The notes under the pieces: model-generated
The model's database searches: none
Told to the model about the DNA's origin: nothing
The model's input: only the letters and a program-made list of their open reading frames with translations
Origin: Pseudoalteromonas luteoviolacea NCIMB 1944
GTDB lineage: Bacteria > Pseudomonadota > Gammaproteobacteria > Enterobacterales > Alteromonadaceae
Assembly: GCF_001625565.1 (NCBI RefSeq)
Contig: NZ_AUXS01000075.1
Span: forward strand, 434,001-498,000
Length of the DNA stretch: 64,000 bases
Direction: 5' to 3'
Made by a program: the position numbers and the translations under genes
In this document: piece by piece, positions 45,274-54,513 of the stretch
How positions within the stretch are numbered: the first letter of the stretch is position 1
Layout: each line of letters opens with the position of its first letter

Positions 45274-46242
45274 TTATTGAACTAGTTCTTGATCGCTGAA
45301 TTCATCTGCGAACATTGGGCTAGATAGGTAACGCTCAGTAGCGCTTGGTAAAATTACCACAATGTTTTTATCTGCGTTTTCTGGTTTTTCGGCGATACGT
45401 TTAGCCGCAACAACTGCTGCACCAGATGAAATACCGACAAGAATACCTTCGTCTTTCATTAGCTGATGTGCCATTGCGATAGCATCTTCGTTTGATACTT
45501 GCTCTGCACCGTCAATGAGTTCTAAATCTAGGTTACCCGGGATAAAGCCTGCGCCGATACCTTGGATTTTGTGCGGGCCTGGTTTAACCTCTTCGCCTGC
45601 AAGCGTTTGAGAGATAACTGGAGAGTCACTAGGCTCTACAGCAATTGATTTAACATCAAGGCCTTTTTCTTGTTTCAAGAAACGGCTTACACCTGAGATT
45701 GTACCACCTGTGCCAACACCTGCTACGAAGTAGTCGATATTACCTTCAAGTGCGTCAAAGATCTCAGGACCTGTTGTTTCAAAGTGAATTTTAGGGTTTG
45801 CTGGGTTTTCAAACTGCTGTAAAAGAACATACTTTTGAGGGTCGCTTTCAAGAATTTCGTTAGCTTTCTCGATAGCGCCTTTCATGCCTTTTGCACCTTC
45901 AGTCAGTACTAAGTTTGCGCCTAGTGCTTTAAGTAACTTACGACGCTCAAGACTCATTGTATTTGGCATAGTTAAAGTGAGTTTGTAGCCACGTGATGCT
46001 GCAACAAATGCAAGGGCGATACCTGTATTACCTGAAGTTGGCTCGATTAGCTCTTTACCATCTCCTAATAGGCCTTGTTTTTCAGCTTCCCAAATCATAG
46101 AAGCACCAATGCGACATTTTACGCTAAAGCTCGGGTTGCGAGATTCAACTTTGGCGTATACGTTGCCGCCAGTTACTCGATTTAGTTTAACAATTGGAGT
46201 TTGGCCTATTGCTAGGCTGTTATCTGAAAATACTTTAGACAT
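45274..46242 (-). CDS. cysK: Cysteine synthase A (O-acetylserine sulfhydrylase)
   Basis: A PLP enzyme making cysteine from O-acetylserine and sulfide. It has 322 residues, the CysK length. The PLP lysine is Lys42 in NPSFSVKCRIG. The substrate loop is TSGNTG (69-74), and the glycine-rich phosphate loop is GVGTGGTISG. The start at 46242 has AAGGGAA upstream; an in-frame codon at 46284 would add 14 residues without support. The C-terminus ends in the usual extension after LPSATERYLS. It stands alone between two hairpins. Confidence 0.97.
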   Translation of the reverse strand: MSKVFSDNSLAIGQTPIVKLNRVTGGNVYAKVESRNPSFSVKCRIGASMIWEAEKQGLLGDGKELIEPTSGNTGIALAFVAASRGYKLTLTMPNTMSLERRKLLKALGANLVLTEGAKGMKGAIEKANEILESDPQKYVLLQQFENPANPKIHFETTGPEIFDALEGNIDYFVAGVGTGGTISGVSRFLKQEKGLDVKSIAVEPSDSPVISQTLAGEEVKPGPHKIQGIGAGFIPGNLDLELIDGAEQVSNEDAIAMAHQLMKDEGILVGISSGAAVVAAKRIAEKPENADKNIVVILPSATERYLSSPMFADEFSDQELVQ

Positions 46243-46387
46243 AAATGTTCCCTTGAATGAGCTTAGGACTATTGTGTATAACACTTAATATAGCCACACT
46301 TTACTGATCCTGTAGCAAAACAAGAAGTAAAGAATGGCTATATGATATATTAAAAAAGCTTATAGCTATAACGAATAAAAAATACAC

Positions 46388-46412
46388 TGCTAATTACTTT
46401 GGGTAATTAGCA
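46388..46412 (-). terminator. Terminator of CBM9/DUF5916 gene
   Basis: TGCTAATTAC and GTAATTAGCA form a perfect 10-bp stem with a 5-base loop. On the - strand it is followed by GTGTATTTTTT. Confidence 0.8.
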
Positions 46413-46422
46413 AGGCTTTTCA

Positions 46423-48723
46423 TCAACGTAGCCATGCGTAGCTAAATTTGGCGAAAAAGGTTTTATTATCTTTGGTGATATCACTTAAATCATCATCTTG
46501 ATAGCCACTATCAGAGTAGCCTACAAACAGCACAGTTTCAGGATTTAATTTGTAGGCGTATAAAAGCTGGGTGCTGAGCTTTTTGTAGCGGCTATCGACG
46601 TCATCTATATATTTTTGTTGATTGCGTTCTATATCAAGGTTGATAACTGCCAAGCGCACATAACTGTTTATACCAAATTGATAGGTAAAACGTGCATCGG
46701 ATAAATTCGCGGTGTACACATTTTCGCCGTCATGCTCTAAGCGTTCGTAGGTGTGGCGCAGTTTAACTTCGAAGTGGCGGCCAAGGTTGAAGTCTAGAGT
46801 AGGTTTTACTATGTATCGCTGTCCTAACCGGTTGTTAGCAATATCTAATTTATTGCCAGTGTTCAATCTAAGGCCTGCGAATACGCCTGCTTTTGGTTTC
46901 ATTTCTAAATACATCCACTGGAAATTTTCAGTGAACATGTCTGTGTTGCCGTCTATGTTTAATCGCGTTTCATCGTGTCGTTGGCCTGTACGTTTACGGT
47001 GGTCAAAGCCAACCTGAATAATACTTTGAAGTGGGCCTTGTACTTTGAAGTTTGATTGCACTTCTTTTTCTAGTAACTCTCCATCCTCATTATGACTAAT
47101 ATCCCAGTCGCTGTACCAATTGGCGCGATTCCACCAGTTGGATTCATCCCCGTACCAACGGTATTCAAACCCGGTAACAAACTTATTAAAATCGACCTGC
47201 GAAATAAATCCTAAGTCAGCGCGCAGTGCGGCGTCGTAATTACGGTATGAACCAAATGCTCGCCAATATTTGCGATTGTGTTCATAGCTGGCGTAATAGC
47301 CCAACCCTTGCTGATCGTCGTGGTTTTGCACCCTTAAAACGCTCTCATTAATTTCGCAAGACTCAATAGGGTCGTCATCACATACTTCATTGATAAAGTG
47401 TTGATCATACTGGGTATCGGTCGTGATGGCTTGTAGTTTAATCGTATCGTGTTTGGTTGGGCGGTACTTGCTGTCAATACTCAAGACTTGGTTACGATAA
47501 TCTTCACTTTGCCTGATGGTGCCTGTTGTGCCAATAGATAATTGGTCATTGGCATCATAGCGATATCTCAGCGCAGCATTTTCACTTTTTTGTTCTAGCG
47601 AAACGATACTAGATCCTAAATTACCGGGTACTAACACGTGTGTTGAATCGTCATTAGCGATAAACCCGGCAAATGTGTGCCCTTGTTTGCTACTTGTAGC
47701 TTTGACGCCATAATCTGGTGCAGATACATTGCGCGTATGCACCAAATTTAAGTGAGAAGAGAAGTAATCGCTGTTTTCTAAGAAAAAGGCGCGTTTTTCA
47801 GGAAAGAATAAACTGAAGCTGTTATTAACACTTAACTGTCCAGTGTCGGCTTCAACCTGAGAAAAGTCTGGATTGACAGTTAAGTTTAAAGTGGTATCAG
47901 GTGTAACAGCCCATTTTACATCAAGGCCAGGTTCGTAGTTGGTATCACTTTCAAAGTCAGGTACGACAGCGTCGTCAATGTCACGTGTTTGAGTGTGTGC
48001 AATGGCCAGTGCTGGTGTGATTGTTAAGTTATTACTTTGTTTAGCAGTGGCAAACCCACTCACTGCTGGCATTTGGCAGATCCAGCAGCTGTTATTGTGG
48101 TCAAGTTGCATGTTGGAAATACGTAGCCTTTCATCCCTTGGTAAAAATCGCAGGAACTCCATAGCCATGTGTTTGGTGCCTTGTGAATCGTTAAAATTAA
48201 GCACGCGCAATGGAATCTTAACTTCAACACGGTATCCATCAGGTGTTATTTCCCCCTTGCTAGACCAAATGCCATTCCAAGACGAATTTTCATTTTTGGT
48301 TAGCTCGTTTTCAATCGAGTCCATCTGGACGCCCAGCGGATTGACAAAAAATTGATAGGCATTTTGACTTGTGTTTAGCGAGTCGATTTTGAGTCCGACA
48401 AGGTCGTCATTCCAGATTTTATCTCTATCACGATAGTGCGCCCTTATTTCTTTCGGTGTAGGGTCTTTTGCAATAAATGCGATAAACAACGCTTCCCCAT
48501 TTTCGTAAACTAACGCCTTTGTTGTAACTGGGCTTGTGGTGTTTTCATGAGGCCAAGTGACATTATCAATGAGTATTTCTTTAGCAGATTGCCAAAGTGG
48601 CTCCTCAACTTTGCCATCTATAGTGGCTGCTTGGTCTATAAACGGGATCTCTATAGGCTGTGGCGCGGCAACAGCAGTGGCTGACAATAGCAGGGTGCAT
48701 AAAACGCTGGTACTTCTAATCAT
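46423..48723 (-). CDS. CBM9-like/DUF5916 outer-membrane protein
   Basis: A 766-residue exported protein. After a signal peptide (LCTLLLSATAVAA), residues 25-215 resemble a family 9 carbohydrate-binding fold (ATIDGKVEEPLWQSA; DDLVGLKIDS; YRVEVKIPLRVL). The rest looks like an outer-membrane beta-barrel of the DUF5916 type: NPDFSQVEADTGQLSVN and FFPEKRAFFLENSDYF are hallmark stretches, followed by alternating strands and a final aromatic/Arg end. Function in this family is unknown; a role in handling a polymer or surface glycan is a guess. It is divergent from the symporter gene, with about 200 bases between. Confidence 0.9.
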   Translation of the reverse strand: MIRSTSVLCTLLLSATAVAAPQPIEIPFIDQAATIDGKVEEPLWQSAKEILIDNVTWPHENTTSPVTTKALVYENGEALFIAFIAKDPTPKEIRAHYRDRDKIWNDDLVGLKIDSLNTSQNAYQFFVNPLGVQMDSIENELTKNENSSWNGIWSSKGEITPDGYRVEVKIPLRVLNFNDSQGTKHMAMEFLRFLPRDERLRISNMQLDHNNSCWICQMPAVSGFATAKQSNNLTITPALAIAHTQTRDIDDAVVPDFESDTNYEPGLDVKWAVTPDTTLNLTVNPDFSQVEADTGQLSVNNSFSLFFPEKRAFFLENSDYFSSHLNLVHTRNVSAPDYGVKATSSKQGHTFAGFIANDDSTHVLVPGNLGSSIVSLEQKSENAALRYRYDANDQLSIGTTGTIRQSEDYRNQVLSIDSKYRPTKHDTIKLQAITTDTQYDQHFINEVCDDDPIESCEINESVLRVQNHDDQQGLGYYASYEHNRKYWRAFGSYRNYDAALRADLGFISQVDFNKFVTGFEYRWYGDESNWWNRANWYSDWDISHNEDGELLEKEVQSNFKVQGPLQSIIQVGFDHRKRTGQRHDETRLNIDGNTDMFTENFQWMYLEMKPKAGVFAGLRLNTGNKLDIANNRLGQRYIVKPTLDFNLGRHFEVKLRHTYERLEHDGENVYTANLSDARFTYQFGINSYVRLAVINLDIERNQQKYIDDVDSRYKKLSTQLLYAYKLNPETVLFVGYSDSGYQDDDLSDITKDNKTFFAKFSYAWLR

Positions 48724-48922
48724 GATAGATGGTTTAATTCGCAGAAACTAAGGGGTGTTAATTTAATAATAATAGTTTAAAGCAACAATTCATTCTCGTT
48801 GAGTTGCGTTAATATCGGGTGAACTCAGGTGAACGAACTGAAGTTAAAGTATCGAATTTGTATACCTAAGAGGTAAAAACATGATAAAAAGGGGCTTGGT
48901 TTAAATGTAGATCGGACAAACT

Positions 48923-50071
48923 ATGTCTCTAATAATAAAACTCATCGCCGGTATTGTGGGCGGTATTTTGGCAGGTTTGTACTTGCCTTTAGGTCTGACC
49001 GAGCTGTTATATACGGCTAAGGTCATAATAGGCCAACTAATTAGCTTTACAATTCCATTGATTATTTTGTTCTTTATCGCTTCAGGTATTGCCGGTTTAC
49101 CTAAGACATCGGGACACCTTTTAGGTAAAACGGTCGGCTTTGCATACAGCTCTACTGTGATCGCGGGGACTTTGGCCGTGTTACTGGTATTATTTGCAAC
49201 GGGCTTCTTTGAGGGGAGTGTTGCCTATGAAGCAGCCAAAGGCGCCGAGTTAAAAGGTTATATTCAACTAGAAATTCCGCCGCTGATGAGTGTGATGACT
49301 GCACTTGCTGCTGCATTTATTTTTGGTATTGGCATCAGCCAGCTAAATTTAGGCCAGTTGAAAGATGTTGTCGATCAAGGCCGTGACGTCATTGATGCTC
49401 TGTTGGCAAAAGTAATTATTCCTGCGCTGCCTTTTTATATCGCAGGTGTATTTGCCGAGATGGCAGTAGCTGGCACGGTTGTTGATACACTTAGCACGTT
49501 TGGTGTGGTGCTTGTGGCTGCGGTTGGTATGCATTGGTTGTGGTTAACAACTTTGTTTGTTGTTTCTGGATTGATGCTAAAACGCAGTCCTTTGGAGTTG
49601 GTCAAAAATATGTTACCAGCGTATTTCACTGCGATTGGAACTATGTCGAGTGCGGCGACCATTCCTGTTTCGTTGAGAGCGAGTAAGGCTAACGGTGTTT
49701 CTGAAGAAGTAGCAAACTTTTCAGTTCCTTTATGTGCTACAATTCATTTGTCCGGTTCGACAATTACCATCGTAACTTGTGCAATGGCAGTGATGTTTTT
49801 ATCTCCAACGATGGCTGTCCCATCACTGTTAGAAATGTTGCCATTTATTTTCATGCTGGGTGTTGTAATGATAGCTGCCCCTGGTGCGCCAGGCGGTGCC
49901 GTTATGTCAGCATTGGGCCTATTGACCTCGATGCTTGGATTTGATGAAAGTGCGATAGCTTTGATGATTGCACTTTACCTAGCACAAGATAGTTTTGGTA
50001 CAGCATGTAATGTCACAGGTGACGGTGTGATTGCGTTGTGGGTAAACCGATTCTCTGAAAAAGGAGAGTAG
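48923..50071 (+). CDS. Dicarboxylate/amino acid:cation symporter (DAACS family)
   Basis: A 382-residue inner-membrane transporter of the GltP/DctA family, which imports acidic or neutral amino acids or dicarboxylates with Na+ or H+. It has about eight membrane helices and two re-entrant loops: the serine-rich hairpin is IGTMSSAATIPVSLRAS and the second hairpin region is GAPGGAVMSALG followed by LAQDSFGTACNVTGDG. It is slightly short for the family (often 400-430). The exact substrate cannot be read. No partner gene is adjacent. Confidence 0.93.
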   Translation: MSLIIKLIAGIVGGILAGLYLPLGLTELLYTAKVIIGQLISFTIPLIILFFIASGIAGLPKTSGHLLGKTVGFAYSSTVIAGTLAVLLVLFATGFFEGSVAYEAAKGAELKGYIQLEIPPLMSVMTALAAAFIFGIGISQLNLGQLKDVVDQGRDVIDALLAKVIIPALPFYIAGVFAEMAVAGTVVDTLSTFGVVLVAAVGMHWLWLTTLFVVSGLMLKRSPLELVKNMLPAYFTAIGTMSSAATIPVSLRASKANGVSEEVANFSVPLCATIHLSGSTITIVTCAMAVMFLSPTMAVPSLLEMLPFIFMLGVVMIAAPGAPGGAVMSALGLLTSMLGFDESAIALMIALYLAQDSFGTACNVTGDGVIALWVNRFSEKGE

Positions 50072-50210
50072 CCAAATCAAACCTAGTAATATAGTCGTAT
50101 ATTTGTAGGTTGGCATGATGTAATTGATTATGCTTTGCGAAATTATATGTTAATCTCGCAAAGCGAATCAGAAAAGATTTTTTACCAAGGGCTAGCGTGA
50201 GGATGTTCCA

Positions 50211-50861
50211 TTGATTAACGTACTTTTAGTTGATGATCATGAACTTGTAAGGACTGGGATCAAACGCATCTTAGATGATGTGCGTGGTTTCAAGGTGGTC
50301 GGAGAGGCTAAAACTGGGGAAGAAGCGGTTACTTTTTGCCGCCAAAATGAACCCGATATCGTATTAATGGACATGAATATGCCGGGCATAGGTGGATTAG
50401 AAGCGACTAAGAAAATTTGTCGTTACTGTCCAGATGTTAAGGTCATTGTACTCACGGTACATTGTGAAGACCCATTCCCAAGCAAAGTTATGCAGATAGG
50501 GGCACATGGCTATTTAACCAAAAGTGCTGGGCCAGATGAGATGATCAATGCAATTCGATCGGTTAATTCAGGACAGCGTTATATTGCGCCTGAGATTGCG
50601 CAGCAAATAGCGTTGGCACAGTTCAGTGGTAAGGTCGATGAAAACCCTTTCCAATCTCTATCAGATCGAGAACTACAGATCATGTTAATGATCACAAAGG
50701 GTGAAAAAGCACAAGATATTGCAGAGCGGCTCAACTTAAGCTCTAAAACGGTGAATAGCTACCGTTATAGAATGTTTGAGAAATTAGACGTAAGTGGTGA
50801 TGTTGAGCTAACGCACCTCGCTATTCGTCATAAAATGATTGATATTGATAGTTCTCGTTGA
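50211..50861 (+). CDS. uvrY: UvrY/GacA-type response regulator
   Basis: A two-component regulator of 216 residues. The receiver domain has acidic pocket VDDH, phosphoacceptor Asp54 (LMDMNMP), Thr and Lys of the active site (VLTVH; LTKSAGP). The C-terminal LuxR-type helix-turn-helix is LSDRELQIMLMITKGEKAQDIAERL...KTVNSYRYRMFEKL. The start is TTG 50211 with GAGGA upstream. Its position directly before uvrC is the conserved gammaproteobacterial arrangement of gacA/uvrY. In this family the regulator activates small RNAs controlling CsrA/RsmA and often secondary metabolism, so it could influence the NRPS cluster; this is inference. Confidence 0.96.
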   Translation: MINVLLVDDHELVRTGIKRILDDVRGFKVVGEAKTGEEAVTFCRQNEPDIVLMDMNMPGIGGLEATKKICRYCPDVKVIVLTVHCEDPFPSKVMQIGAHGYLTKSAGPDEMINAIRSVNSGQRYIAPEIAQQIALAQFSGKVDENPFQSLSDRELQIMLMITKGEKAQDIAERLNLSSKTVNSYRYRMFEKLDVSGDVELTHLAIRHKMIDIDSSR

Positions 50862-50875
50862 TCATATCTATTTGA

Positions 50876-52699
50876 ATGACAGAGTTTGACCACAAAGCGT
50901 TTTTGAAAACGTTGACCACAGAGCCTGGTGTTTATCGTATGTATGATAGCGAACACCAGGTTATTTATGTCGGTAAAGCAAAAAACCTTAAAAAAAGAGT
51001 AAGTAGCTACTTTAGGGCAAATATTCCCGACAGTAAAACGCGGGTGTTAGTCAGTAATATTGTCCACATTGAAGTGACGCTGACCAATACAGAAACCGAA
51101 GCATTATTGCTCGAAAACAATTTAATTAAAAAATACCAACCGCGTTACAATATTCTGCTGCGTGACGATAAGTCTTACCCTTATATTTTACTCACTGATC
51201 ATAAACACCCCAGAATTGCATTTCACAGAGGTGCACGAAAGCAAAAAGGGGAGTATTTCGGGCCATTTCCTAGTAGTGCGGCAGTGTCGGAAAGTCTCAG
51301 GTTAATGCAAAAGATTTTTCCAGTGCGCCAGTGTGAAGATGCCTATTATCGCGCCCGTAGCCGGCCTTGTTTACAACACCAATTAAAGCGTTGTTCTGCG
51401 CCTTGTGTCGATAAGGTAACAGATGATGAGTATGCTCAGCAGGTTGATCTGGTTAGGCAGTTTTTAAGTGGTAAGTCACATCTTGTTATCGAAACGCTGG
51501 TGTCTAGAATGGAACAGGCCAGTATGGCGCTTAATTTCGAGGCTGCAGCTAAATATCGAGATCAAATAGCCTTATTAAGACAAATGCAAGAGCAGCAATC
51601 TGTCGCTGGTAATTTTGCTGAGATGGATGTGATTGGCTACGCGCAGCGCAATGGCCTGTCAGCAATTCATATGCTTATGATCCGCGATCACAAAATACTA
51701 GGCAGCAAAACCTACTTCCCGAAAATACCGAGAGACTCAAGCGAAGATGAAATATTGACGTCTTTTCTTGGTCAGTATTACGTATCGAATGGCTCCAATG
51801 CGCGAATTGCTAACGACATTGTATTGCCATTTGAGTTATCTGAGCGGCATGCACTCACAGAAGCCTTGACTCAACTCGCCAAGCGTAAAGTGCACCTGCG
51901 CATCAATGTTCGGGCCGAACGTGCTCAGTATCTGGCACTTGCCAATAAAAATGCTTTAAATAGTATTATGGTTAAGCAAAGCACTCAAGATGCGATCAGT
52001 AAACGCTATGCCTTATTAAAAGAGGCGATAGGTTTAGCCGACATAGATCGCATGGAATGTTTCGATATTAGCCATACAATGGGTGAAAATACAGTTGCAT
52101 CATGTGTTGTATTTGATGCTCAGGGCCCCAATACAAGAGAATATCGTCGCTATAATGTCACTGGGATCACGCCTGGTGATGATTACGCAGCCATGGACTT
52201 TGCTTTAAATAAGCGCTACGCGAAAGTGACAGATGTATCCAAAGTGCCTGACATTATTTTTATAGATGGGGGCAAAGGTCAGCTGGCAAGGGCTGAGGCG
52301 TTTTTTGAAGATTGGCAATTAGAGAAGCTCCCAATGTTAATTGGTGTGGCAAAAGGCACGAGTCGTAAGCCGGGACTGGAAACGCTATTGTTTGATGGTG
52401 GTCGAAAAACAATTAACTTAGAAAGTGACTCTCCGGCGCTGCATTTAATACAGCATATTCGTGACGAGTCACACCGTTTTGCCATTGCTGGACACAGGAA
52501 TAAAAGACAAAAACAACGCACACAGTCCGTATTGGAAGAGATAGGCGGTGTTGGTAATAAGCGAAGACAAGCGCTTCTTAAATATTTAGGAGGTTTACAA
52601 GGCGTTAAATCGGCAAATATACAACAAATAGGGCAAGTGCCTGGGATCAGTCCGCAGTTGGCTGAAAAGATATTTAACCATTTGCATGACAAAGCTTGA
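50876..52699 (+). CDS. uvrC: Excinuclease ABC subunit C
   Basis: Nuclease subunit of nucleotide excision repair, making both incisions around the lesion. It has 607 residues, a normal length. The N-terminal GIY-YIG nuclease (EPGVYRMYDSEHQVIYVGKA) is followed by a cysteine cluster (ARSRPCLQHQLKRCSAPC), a UVR motif for UvrB binding (about 200-240), the RNase H-like C-terminal nuclease (ECFDISH; DYAAMDFALNKRY; IFIDGGKGQL) and a terminal helix-hairpin-helix pair (LEEIGGVGNKRRQALLKYLGG). It starts 14 bases after uvrY, consistent with the usual uvrY-uvrC operon. Confidence 0.98.
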   Translation: MTEFDHKAFLKTLTTEPGVYRMYDSEHQVIYVGKAKNLKKRVSSYFRANIPDSKTRVLVSNIVHIEVTLTNTETEALLLENNLIKKYQPRYNILLRDDKSYPYILLTDHKHPRIAFHRGARKQKGEYFGPFPSSAAVSESLRLMQKIFPVRQCEDAYYRARSRPCLQHQLKRCSAPCVDKVTDDEYAQQVDLVRQFLSGKSHLVIETLVSRMEQASMALNFEAAAKYRDQIALLRQMQEQQSVAGNFAEMDVIGYAQRNGLSAIHMLMIRDHKILGSKTYFPKIPRDSSEDEILTSFLGQYYVSNGSNARIANDIVLPFELSERHALTEALTQLAKRKVHLRINVRAERAQYLALANKNALNSIMVKQSTQDAISKRYALLKEAIGLADIDRMECFDISHTMGENTVASCVVFDAQGPNTREYRRYNVTGITPGDDYAAMDFALNKRYAKVTDVSKVPDIIFIDGGKGQLARAEAFFEDWQLEKLPMLIGVAKGTSRKPGLETLLFDGGRKTINLESDSPALHLIQHIRDESHRFAIAGHRNKRQKQRTQSVLEEIGGVGNKRRQALLKYLGGLQGVKSANIQQIGQVPGISPQLAEKIFNHLHDKA

Positions 52700-52741
52700 T
52701 ACTTCATGCGAACATATAGAAAAAGAATTCTTTAAGTAGTT

Positions 52742-53287
52742 ATGTGGAATATTCCAAACACGTTAACAACATTTAGGTTGTTTCTCATCCCCGTCTTTGC
52801 TGTGGTGTTTTATCTGCCGTATTCATGGGCTTTTTTTGCCGCTGCTTTTATTTTCTGGCTGGCATCGGTAACAGATATATTAGATGGGTACCTAGCTCGT
52901 AAGTTAAACCAATCAACGCCATTCGGTGCTTTTCTCGATCCTGTTGCCGACAAAGTCATGGTAAGTGTCGCATTGGTGCTCATCGCAGCACATTATCAAA
53001 ATGTTTGGATCACTTTTGCTGCTGTGGTGATTATTAGCCGTGAAATCGTTATCTCAGCTCTGCGAGAGTGGATGGCTGGATTAGGAAAGCGGGCGAGTGT
53101 TGCCGTATCTTCTTTGGGGAAATTTAAAACGGCTGCTCAGATGTTGGCAATCATTGGACTAATTTGGCAGTTTTCAACTTGGATGTTGGTACTGAGTTAC
53201 GTATTACTGGCAACTGCAACAGTATTAACGATAGTGTCTATGCTGCAATATTTGCTTGCTGCTAAAGGAGAGTTGCTCAAATCTTAA
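52742..53287 (+). CDS. pgsA: CDP-diacylglycerol-glycerol-3-phosphate 3-phosphatidyltransferase
   Basis: Makes phosphatidylglycerophosphate, the precursor of phosphatidylglycerol and cardiolipin, in the inner membrane. It has 181 residues and several membrane helices. The CDP-alcohol phosphotransferase motif is complete: DILDGYLAR, eight residues, then GAFLDPVAD. It follows uvrC by 42 bases, the common uvrY-uvrC-pgsA order, and precedes the tRNA cluster as in many gammaproteobacteria. Confidence 0.98.
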   Translation: MWNIPNTLTTFRLFLIPVFAVVFYLPYSWAFFAAAFIFWLASVTDILDGYLARKLNQSTPFGAFLDPVADKVMVSVALVLIAAHYQNVWITFAAVVIISREIVISALREWMAGLGKRASVAVSSLGKFKTAAQMLAIIGLIWQFSTWMLVLSYVLLATATVLTIVSMLQYLLAAKGELLKS

Positions 53288-53358
53288 TTGATATTGAGCA
53301 ATTAGAGTACGGTTTAGATAAAAAATAAGCAAACAGTTAAAAACATTCATTTTTTATA

Positions 53359-53386
53359 TTGACGCAATCAAGAAGTTCTGTAGAAT
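53359..53386 (+). promoter_or_regulatory. Sigma-70 promoter of the tRNA array with GC-rich discriminator
   Basis: TTGACG and TAGAAT are separated by 16 bases and followed by GCGTCC. A GC-rich discriminator of this kind is typical of stringently controlled stable-RNA promoters. The first tRNA begins about 70 bases after the predicted start site. Confidence 0.75.
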
Positions 53387-53461
53387 GCGTCCGTGTTGAG
53401 AGACAACAGTCATCAAAACGAAATGTAGCTAAAGCACTTTATATTGCTTTGAATACATGTT

Positions 53462-53537
53462 GCGAGTATAGCTCAGCTGGTAGAGCGCGACCTTGCCAAG
53501 GTCGAGGTCACGAGTTCGAACCTCGTTACTCGCTCCA
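53462..53537 (+). tRNA. tRNA-Gly (anticodon GCC), copy 1
   Basis: A 76-base cloverleaf: acceptor GCGAGTA pairs with TACTCGC, anticodon loop contains GCC, T-loop is TTCGAAC, and CCA is encoded. It is the first of eight tRNAs in the array. Confidence 0.98.
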
Positions 53538-53551
53538 ACTTTTGATACATC

Positions 53552-53625
53552 GGCGGAATGGCAGAGTGGCCATGCAGCGGATTGCAAATCCGTCTACCTC
53601 GGTTCGACTCCGGGTTCCGCCTCCA
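53552..53625 (+). tRNA. tRNA-Cys (anticodon GCA), copy 1
   Basis: A 74-base tRNA: acceptor GGCGGAA pairs with TTCCGCC, anticodon stem-loop CGGATTGCAAATCCG gives GCA, T-loop TTCGACT, CCA encoded. Confidence 0.98.
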
Positions 53626-53662
53626 TTTTCTCAACAAAATCCACATGCGAAAGCAACCCGAT

Positions 53663-53749
53663 GCCCGGGTGGTGGAATTGGTAGACACAAGGGATTTAAA
53701 ATCCCTCGCTGGTAACAGCGTGCCGGTTCAAGTCCGGCCCCGGGCACCA
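53663..53749 (+). tRNA. tRNA-Leu (anticodon TAA), copy 1
   Basis: An 87-base class II tRNA: acceptor GCCCGGG pairs with CCCGGGC, anticodon loop TTTAAAA gives TAA, long variable arm, CCA encoded. Confidence 0.98.
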
Positions 53750-53753
53750 TTAT

Positions 53754-53829
53754 GCGAGTATAGCTCAGCTGGTAGAGCGCGACCTTGCCAAGGTCGAGGT
53801 CACGAGTTCGAACCTCGTTACTCGCTCCA
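53754..53829 (+). tRNA. tRNA-Gly (anticodon GCC), copy 2
   Basis: Identical by eye to the tRNA-Gly at 53462. Only 4 bases separate it from the preceding tRNA-Leu. Confidence 0.98.
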
Positions 53830-53865
53830 ACTTTACTTTAAGGTTGGCTTTTGCAAAAACCCGAT

Positions 53866-53952
53866 GCCCGGGTGGTGGAATTGGTAGACACAAGGGATTT
53901 AAAATCCCTCGCTGGTAACAGCGTGCCGGTTCAAGTCCGGCCCCGGGCACCA
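53866..53952 (+). tRNA. tRNA-Leu (anticodon TAA), copy 2
   Basis: Identical by eye to the tRNA-Leu at 53663, CCA encoded. Here Leu follows Gly directly, without a Cys gene between. Confidence 0.98.
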
Positions 53953-53971
53953 CTTGTTTTCAAGTGAAAAT

Positions 53972-54047
53972 GCGAGTATAGCTCAGCTGGTAGAGCGCGA
54001 CCTTGCCAAGGTCGAGGTCACGAGTTCGAACCTCGTTACTCGCTCCA
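53972..54047 (+). tRNA. tRNA-Gly (anticodon GCC), copy 3
   Basis: Identical by eye to the other two tRNA-Gly copies, CCA encoded. The short spacer before it contains a small hairpin sequence, CACTTGTTTTCAAGTG. Confidence 0.98.
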
Positions 54048-54063
54048 ACTCTCTTTAGAGTTT

Positions 54064-54137
54064 GGCGGAATGGCAGAGTGGCCATGCAGCGGATTGCAAA
54101 TCCGTCTACCTCGGTTCGACTCCGGGTTCCGCCTCCA
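54064..54137 (+). tRNA. tRNA-Cys (anticodon GCA), copy 2
   Basis: Identical by eye to the tRNA-Cys at 53552, CCA encoded. Confidence 0.98.
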
Positions 54138-54175
54138 TTTTACTTCCACACTTTCTGCTTATGTAGACATCCGAT

Positions 54176-54262
54176 GCCCGGGTGGTGGAATTGGTAGACA
54201 CAAGGGATTTAAAATCCCTCGCTGGTAACAGCGTGCCGGTTCAAGTCCGGCCCCGGGCACCA
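54176..54262 (+). tRNA. tRNA-Leu (anticodon TAA), copy 3
   Basis: Identical by eye to the other tRNA-Leu copies, CCA encoded. It is the last tRNA in the array; a T-rich stretch without a clear hairpin follows. Confidence 0.98.
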
Positions 54263-54377
54263 TTTTATTATTTCGATTTTTATTTTAGTTGTTTCGCTAA
54301 GCTTATCGCACTATAGATTTATGTATAAGCTGAGATTTCTGCTGTTGCTATCTGATGCTATTTTTGGCCAAGAGGTT

Positions 54378-54450
54378 GGTGGCACGCGAGGGATTCGAAG
54401 CGTGAAGAATCAACGGGGGTTAGCCCGCTGATTGGATAATTCACAGCCAG
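54378..54450 (-). other. tRNA-like relic downstream of the tRNA array
   Basis: Read on the - strand, this stretch ends in CTTCGAATCCCTCGCGTGCCACCA, resembling a T-loop and CCA end, and contains a stem CAGCGGG/CCCGTTG, but no complete cloverleaf can be drawn. It could be a decayed tRNA, a site left by an integrated element, or chance. The rest of 54263-54513 holds nothing else I can name. Confidence 0.25.
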
Positions 54451-54513
54451 TAGAAGTAATAATTAAACAATATTTAAGTCAGTATTTTCGCAATATCTAC
54501 CTAACAATCCCTT

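Noticed and set aside
53359..54197. Several open frames of 60-118 codons on both strands across the tRNA array
   Set aside because: They only translate tRNA genes, which have few stops in some frames, and their similar protein ends come from repeated tRNAs.
53462..54262. Regularly spaced repeats resembling a CRISPR array
   Set aside because: The repeats are complete tRNA genes with CCA ends and cloverleaf pairing, and no cas gene is near.
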